A model generated the notes under the pieces. It worked only from the letters and a program-made list of their open reading frames with translations. It was not told the origin of the DNA and did no database searches. DNA of 64,000 bases from Bacteroidota bacterium (GTDB lineage: Bacteria > Bacteroidota > Bacteroidia > Chitinophagales > Chitinophagaceae): positions 372,001-436,000 of the forward strand of contig VGFT01000001.1 of NCBI GenBank assembly GCA_016868775.1. Direction: 5' to 3'. The translations under genes and the position numbers were made by a program. Position 1 is the stretch's first letter. The number at the start of each line of letters is the position of its first letter. Below, one piece after another: positions 37,442-47,379 of the stretch.

Positions 37442-39490
37442 ATGGCCTTTGAATTGCACAGCCCCTTTGCCCCCGCCGGCGATCAGCCACAGGCCATTCA
37501 ACAGCTGACAGAGGGAATTCTGAACGGTGAAAAATACCAAACCCTCTTGGGCGTAACGGGAAGTGGAAAAACCTTCACCATCGCCAATGTAATTCAAAAC
37601 ATCCAACGCCCCACCTTGGTGCTGACCCACAATAAAACCTTGGTGGCCCAACTCTACGGCGAATTCAAACAATTCTTCCCCGAAAATGCCGTCGAGTATT
37701 TTGTTTCGTATTACGACTACTATCAACCCGAAGCCTACCTGCCCGTCAGCAATGTATACATCGAAAAAGATCTTAGCATCAATGAGGAACTGGATAAACT
37801 CCGACTCCGGGCAACCACCAGCCTGTTGAGTGGCCGGCGAGATATCCTCGTGGTCGCTTCCGTGAGCTGCATCTATGGAATGGGCAACCCCACCGAATAC
37901 GAAAACGGCATCATCCGCATCCAAAAAGGACAAACCCTTTCGCGACAAGCTTTTTTGCATGCACTGGTGAATTCATTGTATCAGCGCACGACCATCGATT
38001 TCAGTCGGGGGCAATTCCGCGTAAAAGGCGACACGATAGATATCAATTTGCCGTATGTAGACTGTGGATACCGCATCACTTTCTTCGGCGACCAGATCGA
38101 AAGCATCGAAACCCTGGAGCTCATCAGCGGCAAACGCATCGGAGAAATCGACAGCGCCGCGATCTTTCCGGCAAATTTATACGTAGCCCCTAAGGACATC
38201 ATGCAGCAAGTGATCTACGAGATTCAAGATGAACTCGGCGCACAAGTCGATTATTTCAAACGATCGAATAAAATGATGGAAGCGCAGCGACTCAGCGAGC
38301 GCGTCAACTACGACCTAGAAATGATCCGGGAATTGGGTTATTGCGGAGGCATCGAAAATTATTCCCGCTTCTTCGATCGGCGCCTGCCCGGCACCCGACC
38401 GTTTTGTTTGATGGATTATTTCCCAAAAGATTTTTTACTGGTGATCGATGAGAGTCACCAAACCATCCCCCAAGTAAGCGGCATGTACGGAGGCGATCGA
38501 AGTCGAAAACTCACCTTGGTCGATTTCGGATTTCGATTGCCCTCGGCGCTCGACAATCGCCCGCTCAACTTCCCCGAATTCGAATCGCTCACCAATCAGG
38601 TTGTATTCGTATCCGCCACTCCCGGTCACTATGAACTGGACAAATGCGAAGGCATCGTGATAGAGCAGGTGGTGCGGCCAACCGGACTCCTCGATCCGCC
38701 CATCGAGGTTCGTCCCACCCACAACCAAATCGATGACCTGCTCGACGAGATCGACAAGCGTGTCAAAGACGGCGACCGCGTGCTGATCACCACGCTTACC
38801 AAACGCATGGCAGAGGAAATGGACAAGTACCTGAAACGAATCGAAGTGCGATCCAAATACATCCACAGCGATGTGGATACGCTGGAGCGAGTGGAGATCC
38901 TACGCGACCTTCGCCTGGGGCGCATTGATGTACTGGTGGGCGTGAACTTGCTGCGTGAAGGATTAGACCTCCCGGAAGTATCGTTGGTGGCTGTGCTGGA
39001 TGCCGACAAGGAAGGTTTTCTCCGAAATGAAAAATCGCTTACCCAAACCGCCGGGCGTGCGGCTCGAAATATAAAGGGGCTGGTCATTTTTTATGCTGAC
39101 AAAATCACTGAAAGCATGCGCCGCACCATTGAGGAGACCAACCGGCGGCGTAATAAGCAAATGGCCTATAACGAAGCCCATGGCATCACGCCCATGACCA
39201 TCAAAAAATCGATGCTTGATGTGCTGGGTCAAACCTCGGTACTGGAGATCAAGGTTTATGATCCCGATCATCCTTATGCACAAAAGGAAATCACCGCTCA
39301 GGTCGCCGAAGAAACTGCGCTATATGAGGAGTCGGTCGAGGAGCTGCCGACCCCCCAACTCGAAAAACAAGCCCGCTGGTTGAAAAAACGAATGGGAAAA
39401 GCAGCGAAGGACATGGATTTCATGGAAGCGGCGAAGCTGCGCGACGACCTGATCGCCCTGCAAAATCTCCTCGAAAAAAGAAAAAAATAA
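37442..39490 (+). CDS. uvrB: Excinuclease ABC subunit B
   Basis: 'GDQPQAIQQLTEGILNGEKYQTLLGVTGSGKTFTIANVI', 'YYDYYQPEAYLP', 'GVNLLREGLDLPEVSLVAVLDADKEGFLR', C-terminal UVR motif. Confidence 0.99.
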   Translation: MAFELHSPFAPAGDQPQAIQQLTEGILNGEKYQTLLGVTGSGKTFTIANVIQNIQRPTLVLTHNKTLVAQLYGEFKQFFPENAVEYFVSYYDYYQPEAYLPVSNVYIEKDLSINEELDKLRLRATTSLLSGRRDILVVASVSCIYGMGNPTEYENGIIRIQKGQTLSRQAFLHALVNSLYQRTTIDFSRGQFRVKGDTIDINLPYVDCGYRITFFGDQIESIETLELISGKRIGEIDSAAIFPANLYVAPKDIMQQVIYEIQDELGAQVDYFKRSNKMMEAQRLSERVNYDLEMIRELGYCGGIENYSRFFDRRLPGTRPFCLMDYFPKDFLLVIDESHQTIPQVSGMYGGDRSRKLTLVDFGFRLPSALDNRPLNFPEFESLTNQVVFVSATPGHYELDKCEGIVIEQVVRPTGLLDPPIEVRPTHNQIDDLLDEIDKRVKDGDRVLITTLTKRMAEEMDKYLKRIEVRSKYIHSDVDTLERVEILRDLRLGRIDVLVGVNLLREGLDLPEVSLVAVLDADKEGFLRNEKSLTQTAGRAARNIKGLVIFYADKITESMRRTIEETNRRRNKQMAYNEAHGITPMTIKKSMLDVLGQTSVLEIKVYDPDHPYAQKEITAQVAEETALYEESVEELPTPQLEKQARWLKKRMGKAAKDMDFMEAAKLRDDLIALQNLLEKRKK

Positions 39491-39526
39491 TCCCCTTTCG
39501 GCCCCCCTCGTTTGTACATTTGAGGG

Positions 39527-42358
39527 ATGGATAAACGGGTCTTTTTGCTTGACGCCTTTGCACTGATCTTTCGGGCCTATTATGCCCTGATCCGTAGTCC
39601 CCGCATCAGCTCCACCGGCAAGAATACCAACGCGCAATTCGGATTCACCAACTCTCTGGTAGAACTCATCAACAAACAAAAGCCCTCCCACCTGGCGGTT
39701 TGTTTCGACACCAAAGCTCCCACCGAACGCCATGCCGATTATGCCGATTACAAAGCCAATCGCCAGGAAACCCCGGAAGATATTTTAGCGGCCGTGCCCG
39801 ATATCAAGGCGATCATTAGCGGGTTCAACATCCCCATCATCGAAATGGACGGGTACGAGGCCGATGACATCATCGGCACGCTCAGCAAACAAGCGGAAGC
39901 GGCCGGGTATGAAGTGTTGATAGTTACGCCTGACAAGGATTATGGTCAACTCGTTTCCAATAAGATCAAGATCTACAAACCTTCGTATCAGGGCAACGGT
40001 GTAGAGATCATGGGTCCCGATGAAGTCTGTGCCAAGTGGAACATCAAATCCGTCGATCAAGTCATCGATATGCTCGGCATGATGGGAGATGCCGTTGACA
40101 ATATTCCGGGCATCCCGGGCGTAGGCGAAAAAACCGCCGCGAAATTGCTTGCGGAGTATGGAACCTTGGAAAACGTTCTTGCAAATGCAGATCAGATCAA
40201 GGGGGCGATGGGAGAAAAAGTTCGAAACGGAAAGCAGCTGGCGATAACATCGAAAAAACTGGCTACGATCCTGACCAACGTCCCCGTCGAATTCCACGAA
40301 GAGGATTTCAAACTAAAAGATTGGAATAAAGACGCTCTTCGAGCGGTATTCACGGAGTTGGAGTTCCGAACCCTGGGAAAGCGTTTGCTGGGTGAAGAGA
40401 TTCCCTCTGCGGTTCCGACGGTCATTGAAAAAGAAATGCCTCGTGGGGTACAGACCGATCTGTTCGGTAACATCATTGAGTCGCCCGTCCCGCAACAAAG
40501 AGAAGAAGACGTTGAACCGGTTCATCTAGCAGCAGACAAGAACATTCACAACACCCCACACGAATATTTACTGGCAGATACTCCAAAAAAGATAAATGAA
40601 TTGATCGCTGAATTGCAACAACATTCGGAGATCTGTTTTGATACCGAGACTACTGGCGTGGATGCTAATACGGCGGAGTTAGTGGGAATGAGTTTTTCCG
40701 TCCGCCTCGGCTGTGCCTGGTTTGTGCCCTTTCCGAGCGGTACCGACGAAATTAAAAAAGCGATCGAACCCTTCAAGGGTTTGTTTGCAGATGCGAGAAA
40801 AACCTGGGTCGGGCAAAATATCAAATACGATCTATTGGTGTTGAAATGGCTAAGTGTGGAAATGGCCGGATCTGTTTTTGATACCATGCTGGCGCATTAC
40901 GTGATCGAGCCGGAGGGAAAACACGGGATGGACGCGCTGAGCGAGAAATACCTGGGCTATGAGCCCATTCACATTGAGGAGTTGATCGGTAAAAAAGGAA
41001 AGAATCAGGGGAACATGCGTGATGTGGAGCCAGCGAAACTAAAAGAATATGCCGGAGAGGATGCAGACATCACCCTGCAACTGAAACAGAAATTTGTGCC
41101 GTTGCTCAAGCAAAAAGAAGTGGTTCGTGTATTTGAGGAAGTGGAGAATCCGCTTGTAAAAGTATTGGCTGACATGGAATACGAGGGCATTCAGATCGAT
41201 GTGCCCTTCCTCAATGAATACTCCAAAGAACTGGATCGCGAAGCTCGGGCAGCGGAAGAGCGGGTATACAAAGAAGCCGGCGTGCGCTTCAACCTCGGCT
41301 CGCCCAAACAATTGGGAGTGGTATTATTCGATAAGCTCAATTTGGATCCATCTGCTAAAAAAACCAAAACTGGACAATACCAAACGGGCGAAGAAGTGTT
41401 GCTGAAGTTGGCGGCGAAGGGGCATGATATCGTAGATTCGATTTTGGCCTTTCGCGAGTTGACCAAATTGAAATCGACCTATGTGGATGCCCTGCCGGAA
41501 CTGATCAACCCCAAAACAGGCAGGGTGCACACTACATATGGACAGGCCGTTGCGGTAACCGGTCGGCTTGCCAGCAACAATCCGAACCTGCAAAATATTC
41601 CGGTGCGGACCGACCGTGGAAAAGAGATCCGAAAAGCCTTTATTCCCCGCAGCGAGGACTATATTCTTCTCTCAGCCGATTATTCACAGATCGAATTGCG
41701 GATCGTGGCTGCGATCAGTGGAGATGTAAACATGTGCACGGCGTTCCGATCAGGCACTGATATTCACACTGCCACGGCGGCAAAAGTTTACAACATTGCC
41801 GAATCGGAAGTGACCAAGGAAATGCGGTACAAGGCCAAGAGCGTGAATTTCGGGATCATATATGGACAAGGGGCATTCGGACTAGCCGATAACCTGGGCA
41901 TTTCCCGAACCGAAGCCAAAGAGATCATTGATAACTACAAGAAACAGTTTCCGGGTATACAGCGCTACATGGATGAAACCATCGCCTTTGCCAAACAGCA
42001 CGGATATGTACAAACCCTAATGGGTAGAAAACGTTGGTTAAAAGATATTACCTCTTCGAATTTTACCGTACGTGGTTTTGCGGAGCGCAATGCCATCAAT
42101 TCACCCATACAGGGAACGGCTGCCGACATGATCAAGCTGGCCATGCAAAAAGTACATGTAGAGATGAAAAAGGCGAAGATGAAAAGTCGGATGATCTTGC
42201 AAGTGCACGATGAACTGGTTTTCGATGCACATCGAACAGAAGTTGCTGCATTAAAGCCAATGATCCTTTCCTGTATGGAGTCGGCCCTCCTGCTTCCGAA
42301 TGAAGTACCCGTGATCGCCGAATGCGGCGAAGGAAAAAACTGGTTGGAAGCGCATTGA
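39527..42358 (+). CDS. polA: DNA polymerase I
   Basis: 5'-3' exonuclease, 3'-5' exonuclease-like and Pol A domains ('SADYSQIELRIVAAISGD', 'YIYGQGAFGLADNLGISR', 'RMILQVHDELVFD'). Confidence 0.98.
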   Translation: MDKRVFLLDAFALIFRAYYALIRSPRISSTGKNTNAQFGFTNSLVELINKQKPSHLAVCFDTKAPTERHADYADYKANRQETPEDILAAVPDIKAIISGFNIPIIEMDGYEADDIIGTLSKQAEAAGYEVLIVTPDKDYGQLVSNKIKIYKPSYQGNGVEIMGPDEVCAKWNIKSVDQVIDMLGMMGDAVDNIPGIPGVGEKTAAKLLAEYGTLENVLANADQIKGAMGEKVRNGKQLAITSKKLATILTNVPVEFHEEDFKLKDWNKDALRAVFTELEFRTLGKRLLGEEIPSAVPTVIEKEMPRGVQTDLFGNIIESPVPQQREEDVEPVHLAADKNIHNTPHEYLLADTPKKINELIAELQQHSEICFDTETTGVDANTAELVGMSFSVRLGCAWFVPFPSGTDEIKKAIEPFKGLFADARKTWVGQNIKYDLLVLKWLSVEMAGSVFDTMLAHYVIEPEGKHGMDALSEKYLGYEPIHIEELIGKKGKNQGNMRDVEPAKLKEYAGEDADITLQLKQKFVPLLKQKEVVRVFEEVENPLVKVLADMEYEGIQIDVPFLNEYSKELDREARAAEERVYKEAGVRFNLGSPKQLGVVLFDKLNLDPSAKKTKTGQYQTGEEVLLKLAAKGHDIVDSILAFRELTKLKSTYVDALPELINPKTGRVHTTYGQAVAVTGRLASNNPNLQNIPVRTDRGKEIRKAFIPRSEDYILLSADYSQIELRIVAAISGDVNMCTAFRSGTDIHTATAAKVYNIAESEVTKEMRYKAKSVNFGIIYGQGAFGLADNLGISRTEAKEIIDNYKKQFPGIQRYMDETIAFAKQHGYVQTLMGRKRWLKDITSSNFTVRGFAERNAINSPIQGTAADMIKLAMQKVHVEMKKAKMKSRMILQVHDELVFDAHRTEVAALKPMILSCMESALLLPNEVPVIAECGEGKNWLEAH

Positions 42359-42368
42359 TGGGCGCGGG

Positions 42369-42821
42369 TTATTGATTGTTTCGCTCACGCCGTTGTCCGC
42401 CACCACCACCGCCCGGTCCACCGGGTCCTCCAGGTCCTCCCATTCCACGAGGGCGCATGGTGGGTTGGATCTTTTCTTTCCAGATCAGGAATTCCTCTTT
42501 TGTAAGTATGGTGCTGATAATATCATCTTGTATATCAGAGAATTTTTTCATCTCTGCCATAATTGTCTCTCGGTCGGGTGTTTCTCCGCTATTCATCATT
42601 TCTTGCCGTCTTTCTTCTTGTCGACGAAAAAGAACTTTTAGCGCAGTATCAAGGGCAACCAACTGGCCAGAGTCGATCGCAAACGCGCTGTCTAATTTCT
42701 GAGTGATGCGACTTACTCTTTCCTCCACGGTTGCTCGCTGGCCAAAACCCATCCCTTGTGCCTTCAACCGGTTTAGGGGAAAAAGGGGCAGCAAAAGAAG
42801 GAGGTAAAGAAGCTTTTTCAT
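42369..42821 (-). CDS. Secreted small protein with Gly/Pro/Arg-rich C-terminus (Spy/CpxP-like helical region)
   Basis: Signal peptide; helical core; 'RPRGMGGPGGPGGPGGGGGGQRRERNNQ'. Confidence 0.6.
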   Translation of the reverse strand: MKKLLYLLLLLPLFPLNRLKAQGMGFGQRATVEERVSRITQKLDSAFAIDSGQLVALDTALKVLFRRQEERRQEMMNSGETPDRETIMAEMKKFSDIQDDIISTILTKEEFLIWKEKIQPTMRPRGMGGPGGPGGPGGGGGGQRRERNNQ

Positions 42822-42929
42822 GAGATTGCTTTTAGATTTAACGAATTTCCGTCTTTTTTCTATTTGGCCTTGTTAAAATATCTATTCAATGCAGAAACGG
42901 GGGTATCTTGCTGCGCTAAATCCATTCTA

Positions 42930-43340
42930 ATGGAGTATAACAAACTGGTGGCGGTATCCGGATTGCCTGGATTATTTGAGTTGTTGACAACCAAGTCGGA
43001 CGGAGCCATTGTGCGCGGATTGGATGACGGGCAAACCCGGTTTGCAGCGAATCGGAGTCATCAATTTTCTCATTTGGAGAGTATTGAGGTGTTCACCCAA
43101 GCAGAAAATGCCAATTTGATCGAAGTGTTCCAAGCCATGGGAAAAGCGGGCAAGCCCCTTCCCAATGAAAAGGATGCGGATGCCATCAAGAACTACTTCG
43201 GGTCGGTTTATCCGGCGTTCGACTTTGATCGGGTCTATTCGAGTGACTTGAAAAAAATGGTTAAATGGTTCGCCGTATTACAAAAACATCAGGTTGAGTT
43301 GAAACTGAGTGAGCCCGAAGCCCCCGAAACGAATGAATAA
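42930..43340 (+). CDS. DUF5606-family protein
   Basis: 'MEYNKLVAVSGLPGLFELLTTKSDGAIVRGLDDGQTRFAANRSHQFSHLESIEVFT'. ATG 42930 preferred over 42864. Confidence 0.8.
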   Translation: MEYNKLVAVSGLPGLFELLTTKSDGAIVRGLDDGQTRFAANRSHQFSHLESIEVFTQAENANLIEVFQAMGKAGKPLPNEKDADAIKNYFGSVYPAFDFDRVYSSDLKKMVKWFAVLQKHQVELKLSEPEAPETNE

Positions 43341-45063
43341 TATGGCCGCTTCCTTGATCGAAAAAAAGACTCGTTGTTATTTGCCCGAAGCATTTCGGAT
43401 CGACTCTTGGGAAGATCTCTCTTCCTACTTTGAAGAATTGGAGTCCAGGATTCTGTCCTCAAAAGAAGATTTGGAAAAATGGCTGCGGGACTGCAGCGAG
43501 TTGGAGTCGGTCGTAAGTGAGGAGGTTTGCTGGCGACAGATCCGAATGACCTGCGATACGGAAGATCCGCAATTGGCCGAGTCGTTCGAGTTTTTTATGA
43601 CTTCGATTCAGCCGATGATTCAGCCGGTAGCGGACCGCCTGAATCGAAAATTGATCGATTGTCCGTTTACAGCAACCCTCGACTCCGAAAAATATTTCAC
43701 CTACCTCCGAAACGTTCGCAAGAACATTGAGCTGTTTCGGGAATCGAATGTTCCTATACAATCTGCCCTCGCGGTAGCGCAACAGGAGTATGGTGTGATT
43801 TCCGGAAAGATGACTATAGAGGTAAAAGGAGCGGAATACACGCTTGCGCAGGCGTCTAGATTTTTAGAGGACCCCGATCGTTCCTTAAGAAAATCCGTCT
43901 ATCATAAGATATTTCAACGCCGTGCGCAAGACAGAGAAAAGCTGGAGTCCCTATTTGAAGGGCTTCTTGAAAAAAGACAACAGCTTGCGCTCAATGCCGG
44001 ATACGCCGATTATCGCTCCTATCGGTTTGCTGAGCTGGGGCGATTTGATTACTCCCCGAAAGATTGTGAGCTTTTTCATCGGGCGGTGCGCGAGCAGGTA
44101 ATGCCTCTGGTAAATGAACTAATGGAGGCCAAGCGAAAACAGCTGGGTGTAGATCGACTGAGGCCTTGGGATCTGGAGGCGGAGCCCATCGGCACACAAC
44201 CGCTTCGTCCGTTTCAGGCAGGAGATGAGTTGATTGAAAAAACCATTGGCTGTCTGCAGCGATTGGATCCTTTTTTCAGTTCCTGTATATCCACGATGCT
44301 GGAAATGGGTCGGCTGGATGTAGAGAGTCGCAAAGGAAAAGCGCCGGGCGGGTATAATTGTCCCCTTGCCGAAACCGGAGCCCCATTTATTTTTATGAAT
44401 GCCGCCGGAACCTTAGACGACGTAACGACCATGGTACATGAAAGCGGGCATGCGGTACATTCTTTTTTGTGTCACCCGTTAGAACTAAATGGTTTCAAGG
44501 AATATCCTACTGAGATCGCTGAGGTCGCCAGCATGAGTATGGAGTTGTTCACGATGGACCATTGGTCGAATTTCTTTTCGGATCCAAAGGAATTGAAGCG
44601 TGCGAAGCAACAGCAGCTGGAACGAGTCATACTGCTGTTTCCCTGGATCGCTACCATCGATGCTTTTCAGCATTGGCTTTATTTACACCCCGGCCATAGC
44701 CGCGCGGAAAGAGAGACTGTCTGGCTCGAGATCTTGGACACCTATACCTCTCCGGTCGTGGATGTAACCGGAACTGAATCCTATCGATCCATTCTTTGGC
44801 AACGACAATTGCATTTATTTGAAGTGCCATTTTATTATATCGAATATGGGATCGCGCAGCTGGGAGCCATTGGCATGTGGCAGCAGTATCAGCAAAATCC
44901 TGATTTGGCATTGAGCCGATATCGAAAAGCGCTTCAGGCGGGAGGCACCCGCACGTTACCGGAGCTATTTGCACTGGCCGGACTCCAGTTCGATCTATCT
45001 CCTCAGCACATTGGAACGTTAATGCGCTTTGTGAAAACAGCCTTGGAAAAGATCGGTCACTGA
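43333..45063 (+). CDS. M3 family oligoendopeptidase
   Basis: HExxH zinc motif 'MVHESGHAVHSF' with downstream 'EIAEVASMSMELF'. Track start 43309 overlaps the previous gene; ATG 43333 or 43342 more likely. Confidence 0.93.
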   Translation: MNNMAASLIEKKTRCYLPEAFRIDSWEDLSSYFEELESRILSSKEDLEKWLRDCSELESVVSEEVCWRQIRMTCDTEDPQLAESFEFFMTSIQPMIQPVADRLNRKLIDCPFTATLDSEKYFTYLRNVRKNIELFRESNVPIQSALAVAQQEYGVISGKMTIEVKGAEYTLAQASRFLEDPDRSLRKSVYHKIFQRRAQDREKLESLFEGLLEKRQQLALNAGYADYRSYRFAELGRFDYSPKDCELFHRAVREQVMPLVNELMEAKRKQLGVDRLRPWDLEAEPIGTQPLRPFQAGDELIEKTIGCLQRLDPFFSSCISTMLEMGRLDVESRKGKAPGGYNCPLAETGAPFIFMNAAGTLDDVTTMVHESGHAVHSFLCHPLELNGFKEYPTEIAEVASMSMELFTMDHWSNFFSDPKELKRAKQQQLERVILLFPWIATIDAFQHWLYLHPGHSRAERETVWLEILDTYTSPVVDVTGTESYRSILWQRQLHLFEVPFYYIEYGIAQLGAIGMWQQYQQNPDLALSRYRKALQAGGTRTLPELFALAGLQFDLSPQHIGTLMRFVKTALEKIGH

Positions 45064-45485
45064 CAAGAGGGGCACTGACCCGACACCACCATTTCTACTT
45101 GATTGATCGAATATCCTTTGGGCAATTTGATGGAAGGAGTTGCCACACTATCCAGACAATAGGTATTGTCGCATCGCTTACAAACAAAGTGAACGTGATG
45201 ATCGTGGTGGTGACCCGAGGCGCATTCATCTTTACAGAGTGCATAACGAATGCTATTGTCATTCGTGGGAATGGAATGGATCAATCCTTTGTCCACGAAG
45301 GATTGCAGCGTACGGTAAATAGTAACGCGATCATAGCGTGCGCCGAGTTTTTTCTCAATATCGGCATGGGCCAAAGCCCCTTTTCGGCTTAGAAATATGA
45401 CTAAGATGTCTTTTCGTCCGCCGGTTACACTAAGTCCGTGTGCCTTGAGGAGTGCGATGGATTCTTCTTGATGCACGGTAGCCAT
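45057..45485 (-). CDS. Fur family transcriptional regulator
   Basis: 'GLSVTGGRKDILVIFLSRKGALAHADIEKKLGARYDRVTIYRTLQSFVDKGLIHSI', 'HHHDHHVHFVCKRCDNTYCL'. Confidence 0.93.
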   Translation of the reverse strand: MATVHQEESIALLKAHGLSVTGGRKDILVIFLSRKGALAHADIEKKLGARYDRVTIYRTLQSFVDKGLIHSIPTNDNSIRYALCKDECASGHHHDHHVHFVCKRCDNTYCLDSVATPSIKLPKGYSINQVEMVVSGQCPSCQ

Positions 45486-45486
45486 A

Positions 45487-46113
45487 CTATAATTTTTTTA
45501 CGGGCGGGTCGTTCAGTAAGTTACGGGCCGACTTGATCAAGTCTTTTACTTCGGAAGGTTTGAGTCCGTCTATGATCTTTCGTACATCTCCATTTTGATC
45601 CACCAGCGCCCAGAATTGTGTATGCAAAAAATCATCTTCGATATTGGCCGGATTGTTCGCCGGGTCATCGATGGTATAACTCACCCGCGCGACCGTGTAC
45701 AAACTATCTTTTCGGCCCGTCACAAAAATCCAGCGACGGGTATCCACTTGCATGGAGTCGCTGTACTTTTTTAGTTGTGGCACGGAATCCGTTTCCGGAT
45801 CACAGGTGTGGGAAATGATCTTGAAATTAGGTTCATCGCGAAACGCTTCGTAAACAAGGCGCATGTTGTTGTTCATGCGGGGACAAATTCCCTTACAGGT
45901 AGTAAAGAAAAACTCGGCTACGTATACCTTGCCGATAAAATCTTTTTCCGTTACCGGCTGTCCGTCCTGATTCTGAAATTGAAACGGTCTTACATAACTG
46001 ACAGGAGTCACCTTTGGCGTTGAAAATCCCGGGATCAACTGTGTCAAGGCAAAATAAAACAACCCGATCAGCGCTCCGAAAAAACCAAAATAGATCCAAC
46101 CCTTTTTCGACAT
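45487..46113 (-). CDS. SCO1/SenC family protein
   Basis: 'FIGKVYVAEFFFTTCKGICPRMNNNMRLVYEAF' (CxxxC). ATG 46113 (MSKKGWIYF) preferred over TTG 46131. Confidence 0.92.
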   Translation of the reverse strand: MSKKGWIYFGFFGALIGLFYFALTQLIPGFSTPKVTPVSYVRPFQFQNQDGQPVTEKDFIGKVYVAEFFFTTCKGICPRMNNNMRLVYEAFRDEPNFKIISHTCDPETDSVPQLKKYSDSMQVDTRRWIFVTGRKDSLYTVARVSYTIDDPANNPANIEDDFLHTQFWALVDQNGDVRKIIDGLKPSEVKDLIKSARNLLNDPPVKKL

Positions 46114-46181
46114 AAGAACACAAAGATACAACCAGATAGGGGTTGTCTTGCAACCATGTTGCTTTTTTGTACTTTCATGAG

Positions 46182-46574
46182 ATGTTTCGAAAGATCAATT
46201 GGGATGCCTGGGGAATCGGGGCCTCGCTGGCCTGCGCGATCCACTGCGCCCTGTTGCCCCTGTTTTTTACTTCGCTTCCGCTCTTTGGTGTTAATATTAT
46301 ACACAATGTTTGGTTTGAGGCGGGGATGATTGGTCTCGCTTTGGGAATTGGAACCTATAGTTTGTGGCATGGATACCAGAAACATCACCATCGTTTTCGG
46401 CACCTGATTTTCTTTTATATCGGATCCGGCTCTCTGATTACTAAACAATTTTTCATCCGCTACGAAAATTGGCTGCTGGTGCCCGCCGTAATCCTAATTA
46501 TTCTGGCCCATGTACAGAATTATCGGGCTTGTCGAGTACATGATCATGGGCATGCCGAAGACTGTGAACATTAA
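46182..46574 (+). CDS. MerC-domain membrane protein with His-rich tail
   Basis: 'DAWGIGASLACAIHCALLPLFFTSLPLFG' (CAIHC); tail 'RACRVHDHGHAEDCEH'. Confidence 0.85.
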   Translation: MFRKINWDAWGIGASLACAIHCALLPLFFTSLPLFGVNIIHNVWFEAGMIGLALGIGTYSLWHGYQKHHHRFRHLIFFYIGSGSLITKQFFIRYENWLLVPAVILIILAHVQNYRACRVHDHGHAEDCEH

Positions 46575-46607
46575 AGTTTGGGCAGTTTGGATAGTTTGGG
46601 AGTTAAA
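46575..46607. repeat. Degenerate tandem repeat (AGTTTGGNN)n, inverse of the 27960 tract
   Basis: agtttgggcagtttggatagtttgggagtt directly after the MerC-like stop codon. Confidence 0.75.
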
Positions 46608-46618
46608 AGTTTTTAGTT

Positions 46619-47035
46619 ATGAAGTTTTTAGTTGTAGCGTTTGTGTTGGGATTGATTTCGTTTCAAGCCTTGGGGCAGGAGGCGGAGATACGGGCATTAT
46701 TGGCTAAGCAAACGGAGGCCTGGAATCGGGGCGATGTGGAAGGGTTCATGGAGGGGTATTGGAAGAATGATTCTCTGATGTTTATTGGCAAATCGGGGAT
46801 TACGTATGGCTGGCAACAAACGCTGGACAATTACAAGAAAGGATATCCGGATAAAACGGCGATGGGGCAACTGACCTTTACCCTGATCGAAATGAACCTC
46901 CTCTCGAAAAAATATTTCTCCGTCGTCGGAAAATGGCACCTGAAACGAACCATCGGTGATCTAAGCGGACACTATACCCTTCTTTTGAAAAAGATCAAGG
47001 GGAAATGGGTGATTGTGAAGGATCATAGTAGTTAG
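46619..47035 (+). CDS. DUF4440/SnoaL-like secreted protein
   Basis: Signal peptide; 'IRALLAKQTEAWNRGDVEGFMEGYWKNDSLMFIGKSGITYGWQQTLDNYKKGYPDK'. Confidence 0.85.
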   Translation: MKFLVVAFVLGLISFQALGQEAEIRALLAKQTEAWNRGDVEGFMEGYWKNDSLMFIGKSGITYGWQQTLDNYKKGYPDKTAMGQLTFTLIEMNLLSKKYFSVVGKWHLKRTIGDLSGHYTLLLKKIKGKWVIVKDHSS

Positions 47036-47042
47036 AGTGAAT

Positions 47043-47131
47043 TGTCCGCTGTCCACCGGCCGCAGTCCGCGGAGATTGGATATTCGACATTGGACTGCAT
47101 CGGACACCGGACTTCGGACATTGGACTACTT
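47043..47131. repeat. Degenerate GGAC/GTCC repeat tract with inverted halves
   Basis: tgtccgctgtccaccggccgcagtccgcgg...gacattggactgcatcggacaccggacttcggacattggact between convergent genes. Confidence 0.7.
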
Positions 47132-47353
47132 CGCTGCCCTCAACCGAAACAAATACCGAATCAATCCAAAAAGGGCAACAGCTACACAGATATAATAGAT
47201 CAAGCAAACCCAAAAGGGGTAGCGTTCGGGAAAGGCCAATCCAAAATAAAAACCTATGGTGGCGGAACCGATCATCCAAATGAGGGTCCACGTCAAGGCA
47301 TTAATGATACGTATAAAAAACCGGCTTACTTGGGGATCCCAACCTTGTTCCAT
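47126..47353 (-). CDS. Small two-TM membrane protein
   Basis: 75-aa ORF with two hydrophobic helices; fills an intergenic gap. Confidence 0.6.
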   Translation of the reverse strand: MEQGWDPQVSRFFIRIINALTWTLIWMIGSATIGFYFGLAFPERYPFWVCLIYYICVAVALFGLIRYLFRLRAAK

Positions 47354-47379
47354 AGTATAGATATCAAGTCATAACAGAA

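Noticed and set aside
35535-37960. Minus-strand ORFs 35535-36233 and 37286-37960
   Set aside because: Antisense to recA and to YceI/uvrB, whose sense frames are unequivocal.
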